NCBI RefSeq assembly: GCF_020740795.1
Contig: NC_067285.1
Coordinates: 36,589,318-36,653,317 of the forward strand
DNA from: Apus apus
Taxonomy: Eukaryota > Chordata > Aves > Apodiformes > Apodidae
DNA length: 64,000 nt
Reading direction: 5' to 3'
Below the pieces are notes generated by a model, which saw nothing but the letters and a program-made list of their open reading frames with translations, was not told the origin of the DNA and did no database searches. This document shows, one piece after another, positions 50,501 through 59,703 of this stretch (position 1 is the stretch's first letter; each line of letters starts with the position of its first letter). The position numbers and the translations under genes were made by a program.

Positions 50501-53258
50501 ACACCCACACCCCAGATCGTGTTCTCCAAGAGGCAGCAGCAGGACCTTAAGGAGCCAATAGCCAAGAAAAGCAAAACAAAAGTAATACTTAAAAATAAAA
50601 TCAACAAAAACTTCCCCCAGACACAGTTTCATCTTTCCCACTGCCAATAATCAGCATTTAGAGTTGTCCTCAGCAGGTCATTGCATCCAAACCCTCCGTC
50701 TTCTATGAATTCGCCTCGTCCCCACGTGACTTAGTTGACAAGTTTTCAATTTGTGGCCACCAGTTACACAACTTGGCCCTGGGCTTTGTTGGTTTTAAAC
50801 CTCTGGCTGAACAGCCCAGCTCCCTCTTGCATCCTAGGAAATAAAAATAACCCCTCAGCCACCTCCTGGCCACTGTTTACAGCTTCACAGACCTCTCCTG
50901 CCCTCCCTCAGACACCTCTTTCCCAGCTGAGAAGAGCTGCCAGACCTTGGGATCGTGTCCTCACCTTCTCACCCTTCATTTTTCACAGCTCTCCTACATG
51001 ATACACTTCTGGAGTGACCTGGGAATGCACCCTGCAATGCTTTCCTAGTCTGCTACAGGGGTTTTAAAGTCTTTTTTCCAGGTTCACCTGGGAAAAAGAT
51101 CCTGACTCTAACTCTGACCTACAGACTTACTAAAAAACCTTAAGGGGAAAAAGAAAAAAAGAAGTAATCAGGGCTGAGAGGCCCCAGTCCCAGCATCTTC
51201 TGCCTCCTTCCACCATAAGCAACAATTATTTTTCCACATGTCTCTCTCCCTGGTTATTTATAACGAAACACCTTCATTTTCTCCATCAGCAGCTTCAGGC
51301 CTTTGGTGAGACTCCTCACCAAGATCTTTGCAATCACCTGGACCACCTTCCTCAACCCCCCTGGTGACCCTCCCAGCCTGGTGAAGCCCTCCTCGCTCAT
51401 GCAAACCTCTCGCTGGCTCTTGTCCAACACCACCAGCTCCATCCATTCACCCACAGCTTCTTCTCCTTCCCCACCCAGCGGTGGGATTTGGAGAGGTGGA
51501 GGACACCCCTGCCCAGATGCTCAGAGGGGGGAAGCTTCACACCCCATCGTGGCCCAGCTGCGGGTCTCACCTTCTCCAGCCCAGCCTTTCATCATTTGCA
51601 TGCTGATGGACTTATTACTCACCTCAATCACCTGCTAATGGGTCCCCTCCCTCACTCAGAGGTAGGTTAGAAGCTCTGCCCAGAAGTGCCCTTCCTAAGT
51701 ATCTCAGATATCCTCACCCCCCTCTTCAAGTGTTAATTAGGGACACACTCAGGCACTGGGGGAAAAAAGAGGAAAGAATAAAAAGGGGGGGGGGGGGGAA
51801 GAAAGCTTAAAACCCCCCAAACAGTAAACACTGCTTTGGGTTAGCAGGGATGGATTATATTTGTTTGAAGGAGTCCAAGGTGTGGAGGAAACCAGACTTG
51901 AGGGATGCTGAGGTGCTGGGCCACCTGGGTGCTCCCCTCCCAGCCCGAGGGAGATCAAGGTTCCTTCCCCAGGGCCTCCAGAAAAGCCTTTGCCAGAAAG
52001 AGCAGCTTCAGCAGGTGGGTTGAGTCCCAACCCCAAGTAGAAGGGAAAACAAACAAACCAAAAAACGACCCCAAACACCAAGCCCAGAGCTCTGTGTGTT
52101 GTGTTACACCCGCCAAGGTTTTCACCTGCTCTCTCTGCTCAGGGCTTTCATCTTTCCCAGCCAAAATGTGCCGGTTTTCTGCTCCATGTCAGCAGGAGTG
52201 TGGAAAAAAAGGACCTTTTCACATCTGTGGGTGGATTTAAAGCTCTTCACAACCCTGTCCTGTGCTGTATGAGCCCAGGGAGGGGGGGTTGTTCCTCAGA
52301 CAAGAGGTTTTAGTGTCGTGGGACAGTTCAGTGGTAAATGCCACATGTAGATCAGGGGAAGGAAGAGAAGTGGGAGCATCTTATTAGAGCTTAAAAAAAA
52401 AAAGGAAATACTATTTCTTGTTCTACAACGTGGGGTCACACCAGTTTCTGAAACAACCCGGGAAGAAAAGGAGAAGAAGAGAGTATTTGCCTGCCCCAAA
52501 ACCTCATTTCACCACAAATGGCAGTAAAAACCCTGCCCTGTCCCCCTGTAAGATGAATGTCTGGATGTCAGTATTGTCTGGACATCAATATTTTTGCAAG
52601 GTTTGTAGCAGGAGCCCAGAAATGAGCAAAGAAATCAACAAAACGTGACATCAGAAGGCACTGGGGGAGCTGCTTTTCAGTGCTCTGGGTTGGAACTCCC
52701 AATATTTAACTTCACAGAGCTTTACTGGGAGCTCTTCCAGCCCTAGAGCCAGAAACAGTGAGTGAAAACCAGGTGCTAAACCTCCTAGCCCACCAAACTT
52801 GCTTCTTCTAGTACCTTTTTTCTTAGGATTAGGCTTTTTCCTGCTTTTTTTTTTTTTTCTTCTTCTTTTTTTTTGAGGGGGACTAATTTCATTGGAGAGG
52901 AGACAGGTGGGAGAAGCTCATGCCTTTTACTCCAGGCATCACTGGATTGTGCATCATGTGCTGAACCAACTTGTTTCTCCATATCTTCTCTCTTGGGATT
53001 GAAGCACAAGATCCAGGCCTGGACACACCAGCCCCAGCTCAAAGTCAAGATCTTGCCACATCCCATTTTTTTTTCCCAGGTCTGATCAATCCAGGTTCAG
53101 CTTCCCACAGCCTTATTATATTGATTCGTTTTGAGGTTGCAGGTGTTCATTCAGCTGTTTCTGGAATCAGGAGCATCTGTCATCAGGAAGATGAAGGCTG
53201 GAGGGACCGTGGTGGTGCTGCCTGTTTATTCCTTGGGGCATCACAGTGCTCCCACCCA
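47519..53258. other. Intergenic DNA
   Basis: 5.7 kb without CR1 or a recognisable gene. A 14-G run is at 51785-51798. The minus-strand frame ending at 51254 is discussed among rejected items. Confidence 0.5.
51785..51798. repeat. G14 homopolymer
   Basis: Uninterrupted run of 14 G after an AAAA tract. Confidence 0.9.
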
Positions 53259-54035
53259 CAGAGTCATAGGATGGTGAAGGTTGGAAGGGACCTTCAAGAT
53301 CATCAGGTTCCAACCTTCTTGCCGTGATCAGGGACACCTCCCACCAGACCAGGCTGCACAAGCTTCATCCAACCTGCCTTTCAACACCTCTAGGGAAGGG
53401 GTTTCCACGACCTTCCTGGGCAACCTGTTCCAGCACCTCATCACCCCCATGGTGAAGAATTTCTTCCTAGTCTCTAACCTAAATCTCCCCTTTTCCAGTT
53501 TAAAACCATTACCCCTTGTCTTATCACAGCCCTCTCTTGAACAAAGCCCTTCCCATCTTTCCTGGAGCCCCTTCAGGCACTGGCAGGTGCTCTAAGGTCT
53601 CCCTGGAGCCTTTTTTTCTCCAGGTTGAACAAGCTCTCTCAGCCTGTCCTGGTAGCAGAGCTGTTCCATCCCTCAGCTCATCTTCATGGCCCTTCTCTGG
53701 ACCCCTCTCCATGTCTCTCCTGTGCTCCAGAGCTGGACACAGCTCTCCAGGTGGGGTCTCACCAGAGCAGAGGGGCAGAATCCCCTCCCTGGCCCTGCTA
53801 GCCACACTTCTTGTGATGCAGCCCAGGACAGAATTGCCCCTCTGGGCTCCAGCTCTCACTGGAGGCTCATGTCCAGCTTCTCATCTCCTCCCACTCCCAA
53901 GTCCTTCTCCTCAGGGCTGCTCTCCAGGCACTCTCCCCCCAGCCTGGACGTGTGCCTGGGGTTGTGCTGACCCAGGGGCAGGATCTTGCACGTGGCCAGC
54001 TTCCATTTATCCACATTCTGGAGCTGCTGGTGGCA
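53259..54035 (-). mobile_element. CR1 LINE fragment, longest copy in window
   Basis: About 780 bases in reverse orientation, from CAGAGTCATAGGATGGTGAA past the usual truncation point into GGACACAGCTCTCCAGGTGG and CCACATTCTGGAGCTGCTGG. It includes more upstream CR1 sequence than the other copies, without an intact reading frame. Confidence 0.93.
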
Positions 54036-54838
54036 CCAAATGAATATTTTTATGTCTCAGGCTGCTGAAGCCCAACACAGGTTCAGGTCCTGGGGGCTGA
54101 AGGACCTACAGGGACAGGGAAAATTTCTCCCTTAAAGAAGTGTTAAGTCCTAATACATGAAGGTCATATTGTTGTGGTTATTATTTTTTTATTATTTTTA
54201 AAAATACAACCTGTTTTTGAACCAGAAAGCTGTGTGATAGCTACTTACTGCAAGGTGAGGGTATTTTTCACTGCCTGCAGTGGTGGCAGAGCTGTGCTGG
54301 TTTAGCTGGGCAGGGGAAAGTGCTGAAACTGTATGAAGAAAAAAACAACAACCCCAAAACCAAACCTAAACCTAATGACACTATTAGGGATACAATTAAC
54401 CATTATAATCTGATCCAAACATATTGAATTAGTCACTGATGCTTTTATTTATTGCCAGGTACCTTTGCTGCTCCACTGATTTTACTTGGCATAATTCTAA
54501 TTAGGAATAATAACAGGAATGTTTTAACCTCTGATTTGGGGCAGCTTTGGCCACCCAGCCCCAACCTTGAGAAGAGCTGGAGGAAAAGGGAGATTTTTCC
54601 CCTCATCCACACAAGAGGATGGCTCCTTTTTTTAATGGTTTCTCTCCACCTGGGGCAGTTTGCTGCCTCTTTTGCATGTTCTGTAGTGGTGGGCTTGGTT
54701 CAGCACCAGCTGGTGTTCACAGGTTCCTGTTAGTTGGGTTTGTGTTCAGTGACCCCCATGCACCTGTGCTGTCCCTAACCAGGTAGTGTTAACCTTAGAG
54801 ACACCAAACCCTGATGAGCATTTTGTTGCATTTGACAG
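54036..54838. other. Intergenic unique DNA
   Basis: AT-rich, no gene recognised. Confidence 0.5.
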
Positions 54839-55221
54839 GACTGTGTCTAGTTCTGGAGCTCCCAACACAGGAAGGACATTGAAGCTGCTGGAGAGAGTCC
54901 AGAGGAAGCCGTGAGGGATGCTCACAGAGCTGGAGCAGCTCTGCTCTGGAGCCAGGCTGGGAGAGTTGGGGTGTTCAGCCTGGAGAAGAGAAGGCTCCAG
55001 GGAGACCTTAGAGCACCTTCCAGTGCCTGAAGGGGCTCCAGGAAAGCTGGGGAGGGGCTTGGGACAAGGGCAGGGAGGGATGGGATGAGGGGTGATGGAT
55101 TAAAACTGGAAGCAGGGAGATTCAGGATAGACATGAGGAGGAAATTCTTCCCTGTCAGGGTTGGGACTGGATGATCTTTAAGGACCCTTCCAACTGAAAC
55201 TACTCTGTGACCCTGTGATCT
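54839..55221 (+). mobile_element. CR1 LINE 3' fragment (young subfamily, internal deletion)
   Basis: Starts GACTGTGTCTAGTTCTGGAG and shares about 135 bases with 37558-37692. It then jumps from the CCCTGTCAGG region to GGGTTGGGACTGGATGATCT, losing the usual middle portion, and ends CTCTGTGACCCTGTGATC. Confidence 0.93.
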
Positions 55222-55493
55222 GAAACCAAGCCTTGGCACCACTAGAGCATCCCTGCCAGTGGGACATGGTGCCCCAAAAGCCACATGGGGACGTGCTGCT
55301 TTGCAGGCAGGTTTGGACAGCAAGTACAGAGCATTTTTTTCAGTTGTGCAGGGAAGACTCTGGCACAGTCTTGCATCCCAAACACCTTCCCTGGATTCCA
55401 GGGAGGCTGAGGGACAGAATTTGCTGCCCACCAGCCCCTGACATTTTTAGCCACTTGCAATAGCTGAACAGTACAAGGAGCTAAACAGAGGGC

Positions 55494-55512
55494 GGGGGGG
55501 GGGGGGGGGGGG
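55494..55512. repeat. G19 homopolymer
   Basis: An uninterrupted run of 19 G followed by AGGGGAGG. It may form a quadruplex and is prone to sequencing error. Confidence 0.9.
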
Positions 55513-55622
55513 AGGGGAGGCAGGGAGGATCTGAGGGATCCCTGAGCTTCCCTCCCTCAAACCATCCCCAAAAGGGAGCAAACTGACAGCAACAAGCTGC
55601 AACGTGAAGTGAAAAATGTGTC

Positions 55623-55628
55623 TTTATT
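55623..55628 (-). terminator. Possible distal poly(A) signal
   Basis: A second minus-strand AATAAA lies about 720 bases beyond the first. It is followed at a plausible distance by GT-rich sequence (TTGCAGCTTGTTGCTG), the usual arrangement of a cleavage site. It may be a distal DKK1 site or the end of an unrelated transcript. Confidence 0.4.
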
Positions 55629-55967
55629 TTGCACGGGGCAAAGTCTGTGCTGACAGAGCAGTGGTGCTGGCAGTGCTCCTCAGCCCCCATCCTGAGGGGG
55701 TGCAGCCCCTCTCCACTGCCCCTTCCCTCCCTCCCTCCTCACCCCGGGGAAAAATCAGGCAGGAGGGGGTTTGGCTGCTGCCTGCCCTGCCCAGAGCCCA
55801 GCCCTGGTGCCCATCCTTGGCCCCGTGACCATGGTGGTGCCTAAAAAAACCAGCTGAATAAACAGTGACAACCAAAAGGCCCTTCTCCTGGGGGGTGCCA
55901 GCAATGATCCTCCCTCTGCCTTTGGGCATCTCCCCTCCTCGGGGTGCATCTTGCCTCCTGGGGGGCT

Positions 55968-56325
55968 GGCAGGGATGCGTGGGCAGGGATGGAAAGGCAG
56001 GGATGTGAGGGCAGGGATGGAAAGGAAGGGATGTGAGGGCAGGGATGCCAGGGCAGGGATGGAAGGGCAGGGATGCCAGGGCAGGGCTGGAAGGGCAGGG
56101 CTGGAAAGGCAGGGATGGAAGGGAAGGGATGTGTGGGCAGGGATGGAAGGGCAGGGATGGAAAGGCAGGGATGCCAGGGCAGGGCTGGAAGGGCAGGGAT
56201 GGAAAGGCAGGGATGCCAGGGCAGGGATGGAAAGGCAGGGATGCCAGGGCAGGGATGCCAGGGCAGGGATGGAACGGCAGGGATGCCAGGGCAGGGATGC
56301 CAGGGCAGGGATGGAACGGCAGCTC
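55968..56325. repeat. 14-bp minisatellite just 3' of DKK1
   Basis: About 25 copies of a 14-bp unit alternate between AGGGATGCCAGGGC and AGGGATGGAAGGGC, with AGGGCTGG and TGTGAGG variants. Because 14 is not a multiple of three and the unit contains no stop, open frames appear on both strands. The array begins about 20 bases past the proximal DKK1 poly(A) signal. Confidence 0.95.
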
Positions 56326-56329
56326 TAGC

Positions 56330-56708
56330 TGATGTTAAAGAACAGTTTATTCGCTGGCCGACCAGGCGGTCGCATCCCTTTGAGCTACGGTTTATCAACC
56401 CAGTGTGTACAGAGTCAGAGTGGCGGCTCGAGGGGCACCAGGCAGCACCCTCGGCCATAAAAATATGTTAATTATTTTTTTTTTTAAAAAAAAAACAAAA
56501 CAAAACCAAAAAAACACCCAAAAAAAAAAAAGTCACTAGAGGTCCCGGCGTTATATACAGCTTAAGTGCCAGCTCGAGTATTCACAACACAGTAACGTAC
56601 TGCAAGTAGTCGCTTAAAAGTAGTTCCCTTAAGAAACAACCTTCTGCTCCGGCGGGGCCGGAGTCCGTCCCGTGTCCATGTGTCCCTGGGGTGTCTGTCC
56701 GGCGTGGC
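56330..56708 (-). other. DKK1: DKK1 3' UTR (predicted)
   Basis: Runs from the stop codon to about 20 bases past the AATAAA at 56346-56351. It is AT-rich, in sharp contrast to the coding exons, and contains a T-rich then A-rich tract (56473-56531 on the plus strand) that could fold back in the RNA. The end is inferred from the poly(A) signal only. A second AATAAA further on (55623-55628) could extend it across the 14-bp minisatellite. Confidence 0.7.
56346..56351 (-). terminator. Poly(A) signal AATAAA for DKK1
   Basis: TTTATT on the plus strand reads AATAAA on the DKK1 strand, about 360 bases after the stop codon. It is the first canonical hexamer downstream of the coding region. Confidence 0.7.
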
Positions 56709-56959
56709 TCAGTGCCGCTGGCAGGTGTGGAGGCGGGAGGGGTCAGCGGGGCCGTGCTCCCGCTGCAGGCGGCAGGCCAGCCCCTCGGCGCACTGGCAGC
56801 GCTGGAACAGCTCCAGCCCGTGCGAGCCTTTCCTCCGGTGCCGGGTACACACTTGCCCTTCCCGCAGCACCGGTTTGCAGATCTTGGACCAGAAGTGGCG
56901 GGCGCAGCACAGCCCGGCCGCGCAGTCCGAGGAGCGCAGGCAGAAGTCTCCTTCCTCAC
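56709..56959 (-). CDS. DKK1: DKK1 exon 4 coding part (colipase-like domain and stop)
   Basis: The exon starts after a CACGCAG acceptor and encodes [12 protein letters not shown] through RLHTCQRH, then TGA. All ten cysteines of the second domain are present, as is the basic [16 protein letters not shown] stretch that contacts LRP6 and Kremen in characterised family members. The segment before RLHTCQRH reads GPADPS. Mammalian DKK1 has an N-S-S glycosylation site near here, and it is absent in this sequence. Confidence 0.97.
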
Positions 56960-58717
56960 CTGCGTGGGGATAGGGCGTTGGGGGGGGATGAGGGGGTCAG
57001 CTCGAGGGGGGGGGGGGTCCCGCGTGGTGGGACCCGACCCACCCCCCCGTGGGGATGGGGTGCGGGGTGGGGCAGCACCACGGAGACCCGTAAGGGTAGG
57101 TTGGGCATCTTGAACCACCCCTCGAGGGGAAACAGGAGGACGGGTGGGTATCCCCAGGGAGATGCATGGCAGGGTGGGCATCCAGGCTGCTCCCACAGGG
57201 GACAGTGGGGCAGGGTGTGCATCCCGATGGGGGACAGCAGAGCAGGGTGGGCATCCAGGCTGCTCCCACAGGGGACAGTGGGGCAGGGTGGGCATCCAAA
57301 CTGCTCCCACAGGGGACATCAGGGCAGGATGGGCATCCCAGACTGCTCCCACAGGGAACACTGGGGCAGGGTGGGCATCCAGACTGCTCCCACAGGGGAC
57401 ACCGGGGCAGGGTGGGCATCCTGGACCACCCCCAAGAGGGCTGGTGGAGCAGGACGAGCAGCCACAGAAGGGACAGTAAAGGTCACCCCCGGGGACCCCC
57501 CCTCACCTTTGGCAGTGGGGAGCCAGGCAGGAGCCGTCGTCCGGCGGGGCAGCACCTCAGTACCCATCTCGTCCAGCTCGGCGGCTCCGTGGGGAGGCTC
57601 CGGGGGCGTGCAGAGCCCTGCGGGAGGCAGGGCGGGCGGCTGTCAGCGAGGGCTGAGACCCTCACACCCCCCCCCACCCCCCGCCCAGGGCGTGTATCGT
57701 GTGTGCCCCCCCCTCCGCCCCCTCAAAGTCCTGCCGCCCCTCACCGTTGCTGCAGGTCGTGCCGGGGCAGCACATGGCGTCGCGCAGGCAGCGCTTGCGG
57801 CGTCTCCGGCAGGCGAGGCAGAGCGGGGCCCCCCCGCCACGGGCCGCACCCCCGCAATACTCCTCGGGGCCGCAGTCCTCGTCCTCGGCGCAGGGGAAAG
57901 GCTGCGGGGCGGAGCGGGGGGGGGGGCGGACAGAGATGAAGCGGAGCGGGGCAGAGGGGAAGCCGACCCCCCTCCCCTGTGTGTCCCCCATCCCTCCATC
58001 CCCGGTGTGTCCCCCCTCCCTCCATCCCCGGCGTCTTCCCCCTCCATCCCCGGTGTGCCCCCCCTCCCTCCATCCCCGGTGTGTCCTCCCCCTCCATCCC
58101 CGGTGTGTCCCCCCTTCCCTCCATCCCCGGTGTGCCCCCCTTCCCTCCATCCCCGGTGTGCCCCCCTTCCCTCCATCCCCGGTGTGTCCCCCATCCCTCC
58201 ATCCCCGGTGTGCCCCCCCATCCCTCCATCCCCGGTGTGACCCCCTCCCTCCATCCCCGGTGTGTCCTCCCCCTCCATCCCCGGTGTGTCCCCCCTTCCC
58301 TCCATCCCCGGTGTGCCCCTCCCATCCCTCCATCCCCGGTGTGTGTCCCCCTCCCTCCATCCCCGGTGTGTCCCCCTCCCTCCATCCCCGGCGTCCTCCC
58401 CCTCCCTCCATTCCCGGTGTTTCCCCCCATCCCTCCATCCCCGGTGTGCCCCCTCCATCCCCGGTGTGCCCCCCGCCTCCCTCCATCCCCGGTGTGCCCC
58501 CCCATCCCTCCATCCCCGCTCCTACCTGCCGGGTGGCGGCCGGTGGGGGTTTGTTGCTGCCGTCGAAGGGGGCGGCGGGGGCGGCGCTGGCCTCGGCCGC
58601 CCCCCCCGGGGGGGGTCCCTTGATGGCGTTGGAGCTGAGGGCGCCGGCAGGAGCCGCCGCTCTCCCCGCCGGGGCCGCGCAGCTCAGGGCCGCCAGCACC
58701 GCCACCAGCCCCCGCAT
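56709..58717 (-). CDS. DKK1: Dickkopf-1 (DKK1), secreted Wnt antagonist, four coding exons
   Basis: Coding exons are 58717-58526, 57901-57745, 57617-57507 and 56959-56709. All introns are GT-AG, and the joins are phase 0, 1 and 1, giving 236 residues. Residues 1 to about 20 form a hydrophobic signal peptide, and NAIK is at 30-33. Cysteines 68-119 (ten) form the DKK_N domain. Cysteines 160-233 (ten) form the colipase-like domain, including [11 protein letters not shown] and the C-terminal RLHTCQRH. Known family role: DKK1 is secreted, binds LRP5/LRP6 and Kremen, and blocks canonical Wnt signalling; NAIK and the second cysteine domain contact LRP6. The protein is shorter than the roughly 260-residue mammalian form, because both the N-terminal segment and the inter-domain linker (about 40 residues between cysteines) are short. 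No N-X-S/T sequon is present. Exon 1 is Ala/Pro/Gly-rich, reflecting high GC. DKK2 and DKK4 are less likely given NAIK and the linker RRTT motif. Confidence 0.97.
57170..57432. repeat. 41-bp minisatellite in DKK1 intron 3
   Basis: Five to six copies of a 41-bp unit containing CTGCTCCCACAGGGGACA and GGGGCAGGGTGGGCATCC lie between exons 3 and 4. Some copies are truncated or carry an extra base. The unit is unrelated to the intron 1 array. Confidence 0.9.
57507..57617 (-). CDS. DKK1: DKK1 exon 3 (inter-domain linker)
   Basis: A 111-bp exon between a CCCGCAG acceptor and a G|GTGAGG donor. It supplies the last DKK_N cysteine and then a linker that includes LPRRTT. The linker is about ten residues shorter than in human DKK1 and is Pro/Ala-rich. 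Confidence 0.93.
57745..57901 (-). CDS. DKK1: DKK1 exon 2 (DKK_N cysteine-rich domain)
   Basis: The exon follows a CCGCAG acceptor and ends G|GTGAGG, adding 52 codons plus one base. It begins [10 protein letters not shown] and contains [11 protein letters not shown] and CCPG. Nine of the ten cysteines of the first domain lie here; the tenth is at the start of exon 3. The spacing matches the DKK family. Confidence 0.96.
57978..58519. repeat. Minisatellite in DKK1 intron 1, about 21 copies
   Basis: Tandem copies of a roughly 22-27 bp unit built on CCCTCCATCCCCGGTGTGTC fill most of the 624-bp intron. Copies differ mainly in C-run length and in TGTGT/TGTG/CGTC ends. On the DKK1 RNA strand the array is G-rich (GGGGATGGAGGGAGGGG), so nascent RNA could form G-quadruplexes. 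Confidence 0.95.
58526..58717 (-). CDS. DKK1: DKK1 exon 1 coding part (signal peptide and NAIK segment)
   Basis: This exon encodes residues 1-64, starting at the first ATG after the TATA box and ending on a whole codon (CAG) before a GTAGGAG donor. It carries the signal peptide ([20 protein letters not shown]) and the conserved SNAIK motif. The Ala/Pro-rich tail that follows shows no similarity I can place. An upstream in-frame open stretch extends to 59488, but only through a non-ATG start and promoter DNA, so this ATG is preferred. Confidence 0.95.
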
Positions 58718-58817
58718 CCTGCTCCCGTCGTGTCCCGTCCCGTCCCGTCCCCTCCCGGCCGTGTCCCCTCTGCTCCCCCCCGGCCCCCGAGCAGCAGCTA
58801 CCTGCGCTGCCGCCGCC

Positions 58818-58823
58818 TTTATA
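58818..58823 (-). promoter_or_regulatory. TATA box of DKK1
   Basis: The minus strand reads GGTATAAAGGCG, about 100 bases before the ATG. The start site is expected near 58790, giving a 5' UTR of roughly 70 bases. A minus-strand CCAAT lies further upstream at 58979-58983. Confidence 0.85.
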
Positions 58824-58883
58824 CCCCCGGGGGGCTGCCCCTTGCGCCCGCCCCCTCGGGGAGGAGGGCACGGCGGATGGGAT

Positions 58884-58890
58884 TTCAAAG
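58884..58890 (-). promoter_or_regulatory. TCF/LEF-type motif, proximal DKK1 promoter
   Basis: CTTTGAA on the DKK1 strand, about 60 bases upstream of the TATA box, fits the CTTTGWW core bound by TCF/LEF factors. DKK1 is a known beta-catenin/TCF target in other vertebrates. Occupancy here is inferred. Confidence 0.45.
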
Positions 58891-59221
58891 GGCCCCCCCT
58901 GGGGGGGGGGGAAAGGGGGGGGGGGCTGTGCCGATGAGCCCCCAAAACCACCCTCCACCCCGCCCCGAGGGCTCCGTCATTGGCCGCTGTCCCGGGAGGG
59001 GGTTTCGCAAGGCAGCCCCCCCGCCCCCTCGCTTCCCCCCAGATGCTCCGCACTCCTCGACGCCGCCGCCGCCGCCTCCAGCCGCCTCTCCCGACGCGGA
59101 TGGGGGGGGGGAGCGGGGAAAGCTGGGGGGGCGGCTCACCCCATGCCACCCACCGACCCCCCCCACCCCAGGGGCTGGGAGCCGCGGTGGGGTGCAGAAA
59201 GTTCCCCCCCGCAACCTCCCT

Positions 59222-59250
59222 CCCCCCCCCCCCCCCCCCCCCCCCCCCCC
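59222..59250. repeat. C29 homopolymer upstream of DKK1
   Basis: A run of 29 C (G on the DKK1 strand) about 430 bases upstream of the predicted start. Its length in the assembly should be treated as approximate. Confidence 0.9.
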
Positions 59251-59517
59251 ATCGGTGGCAGAGCCAGCCCTTTGGTCTCCTCTCCCCGCCTTCCCCCGCT
59301 CCCTTCCTGGCGCCAGCGCAGCTTTGCAGGAAGGGAGGGGGGGCGGGGGGGGGGGGCCCTCCGCATCCCCCCCGGGCCGGGGGGAGGGGGAACAGACTGG
59401 ACGGGACCCCGGCGGGGTCTGTCGCCCACCCCCTCCCAGCTCCGCTCCTGCCCGGGCAGCGCCTCAGCCGGGCTGGAGTGGGGGACACAGCCCCGGCGGG
59501 GGGAGCCCCCCCGGCCG

Positions 59518-59539
59518 CTTTGATGCGGGGACATCAAAG
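59518..59539. promoter_or_regulatory. Inverted pair of TCF/LEF motifs upstream of DKK1
   Basis: CTTTGAT at 59518-59524 and its exact reverse complement ATCAAAG at 59533-59539 are separated by eight bases. They lie about 730-750 bases upstream of the predicted start, inside a very GC-rich region where AT-containing motifs are rare. Both match the canonical TCF/LEF core. Confidence 0.55.
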
Positions 59540-59703
59540 GGTTCGTCACCCCCTCCCCCCGGTCCCCCCCCCCCCAGCCCCCCCAGACTCGTTCCCCCCC
59601 CCCCGCGCTCCTGGCACCGCAGCGCTCCCTGGCGGCCCCGCGGGGCATCGCGCCCCTCCCGCCCTGGGCAAAACCCAATTAGTTAATTGCACTGATTGAG
59701 CCC

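Larger units (their letters stand above)
55222..55967. other. Unique DNA between CR1 and minisatellite
   Basis: Contains the G19 run and the distal AATAAA. The interval 55640-55960 would be DKK1 3' UTR if that distal signal is used. No exon recognised. Confidence 0.45.
58790..59670 (-). promoter_or_regulatory. CpG-rich DKK1 promoter region
   Basis: Very GC-rich and dense in CpG from the transcription start to about 59670, where composition drops abruptly and a CR1 copy begins. It contains the TATA box, a CCAAT, three TCF/LEF-type motifs, a 29-base C tract, and many G or C runs. Long open frames on both strands here result from the composition and are not genes. Confidence 0.8.

Noticed and set aside
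51254-51520. Minus-strand frame ending ...KGLKLLMEKMKVFRYK, which reads protein-like
   Set aside because: The frame opens only after a TGA at 51521-51523, has no ATG before residue 24 or so, no convincing acceptor, and matches no family I know. About 88 codons can occur by chance. A BLASTX search and RNA-seq would decide.
1-55600. MBL2 or another gene expected downstream of DKK1
   Set aside because: No collagen-like Gly-X-Y exon or C-type lectin exon was seen. In other vertebrates this side of DKK1 is a long gene desert, so absence is expected.
55951-56471. Gly/Arg/Asp-rich plus-strand frames and a Pro/His/Cys-rich minus-strand frame
   Set aside because: They are translations of the 14-bp minisatellite.
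57643-59686. Long open frames on both strands across the DKK1 locus (up to 608 codons)
   Set aside because: They cross the promoter, introns and the intron 1 minisatellite. The 608-codon minus-strand frame contains DKK1 exons 1 and 2 in the same frame only because intron 1 has no stop in that frame. The spliced model with consensus GT-AG sites explains the real protein.
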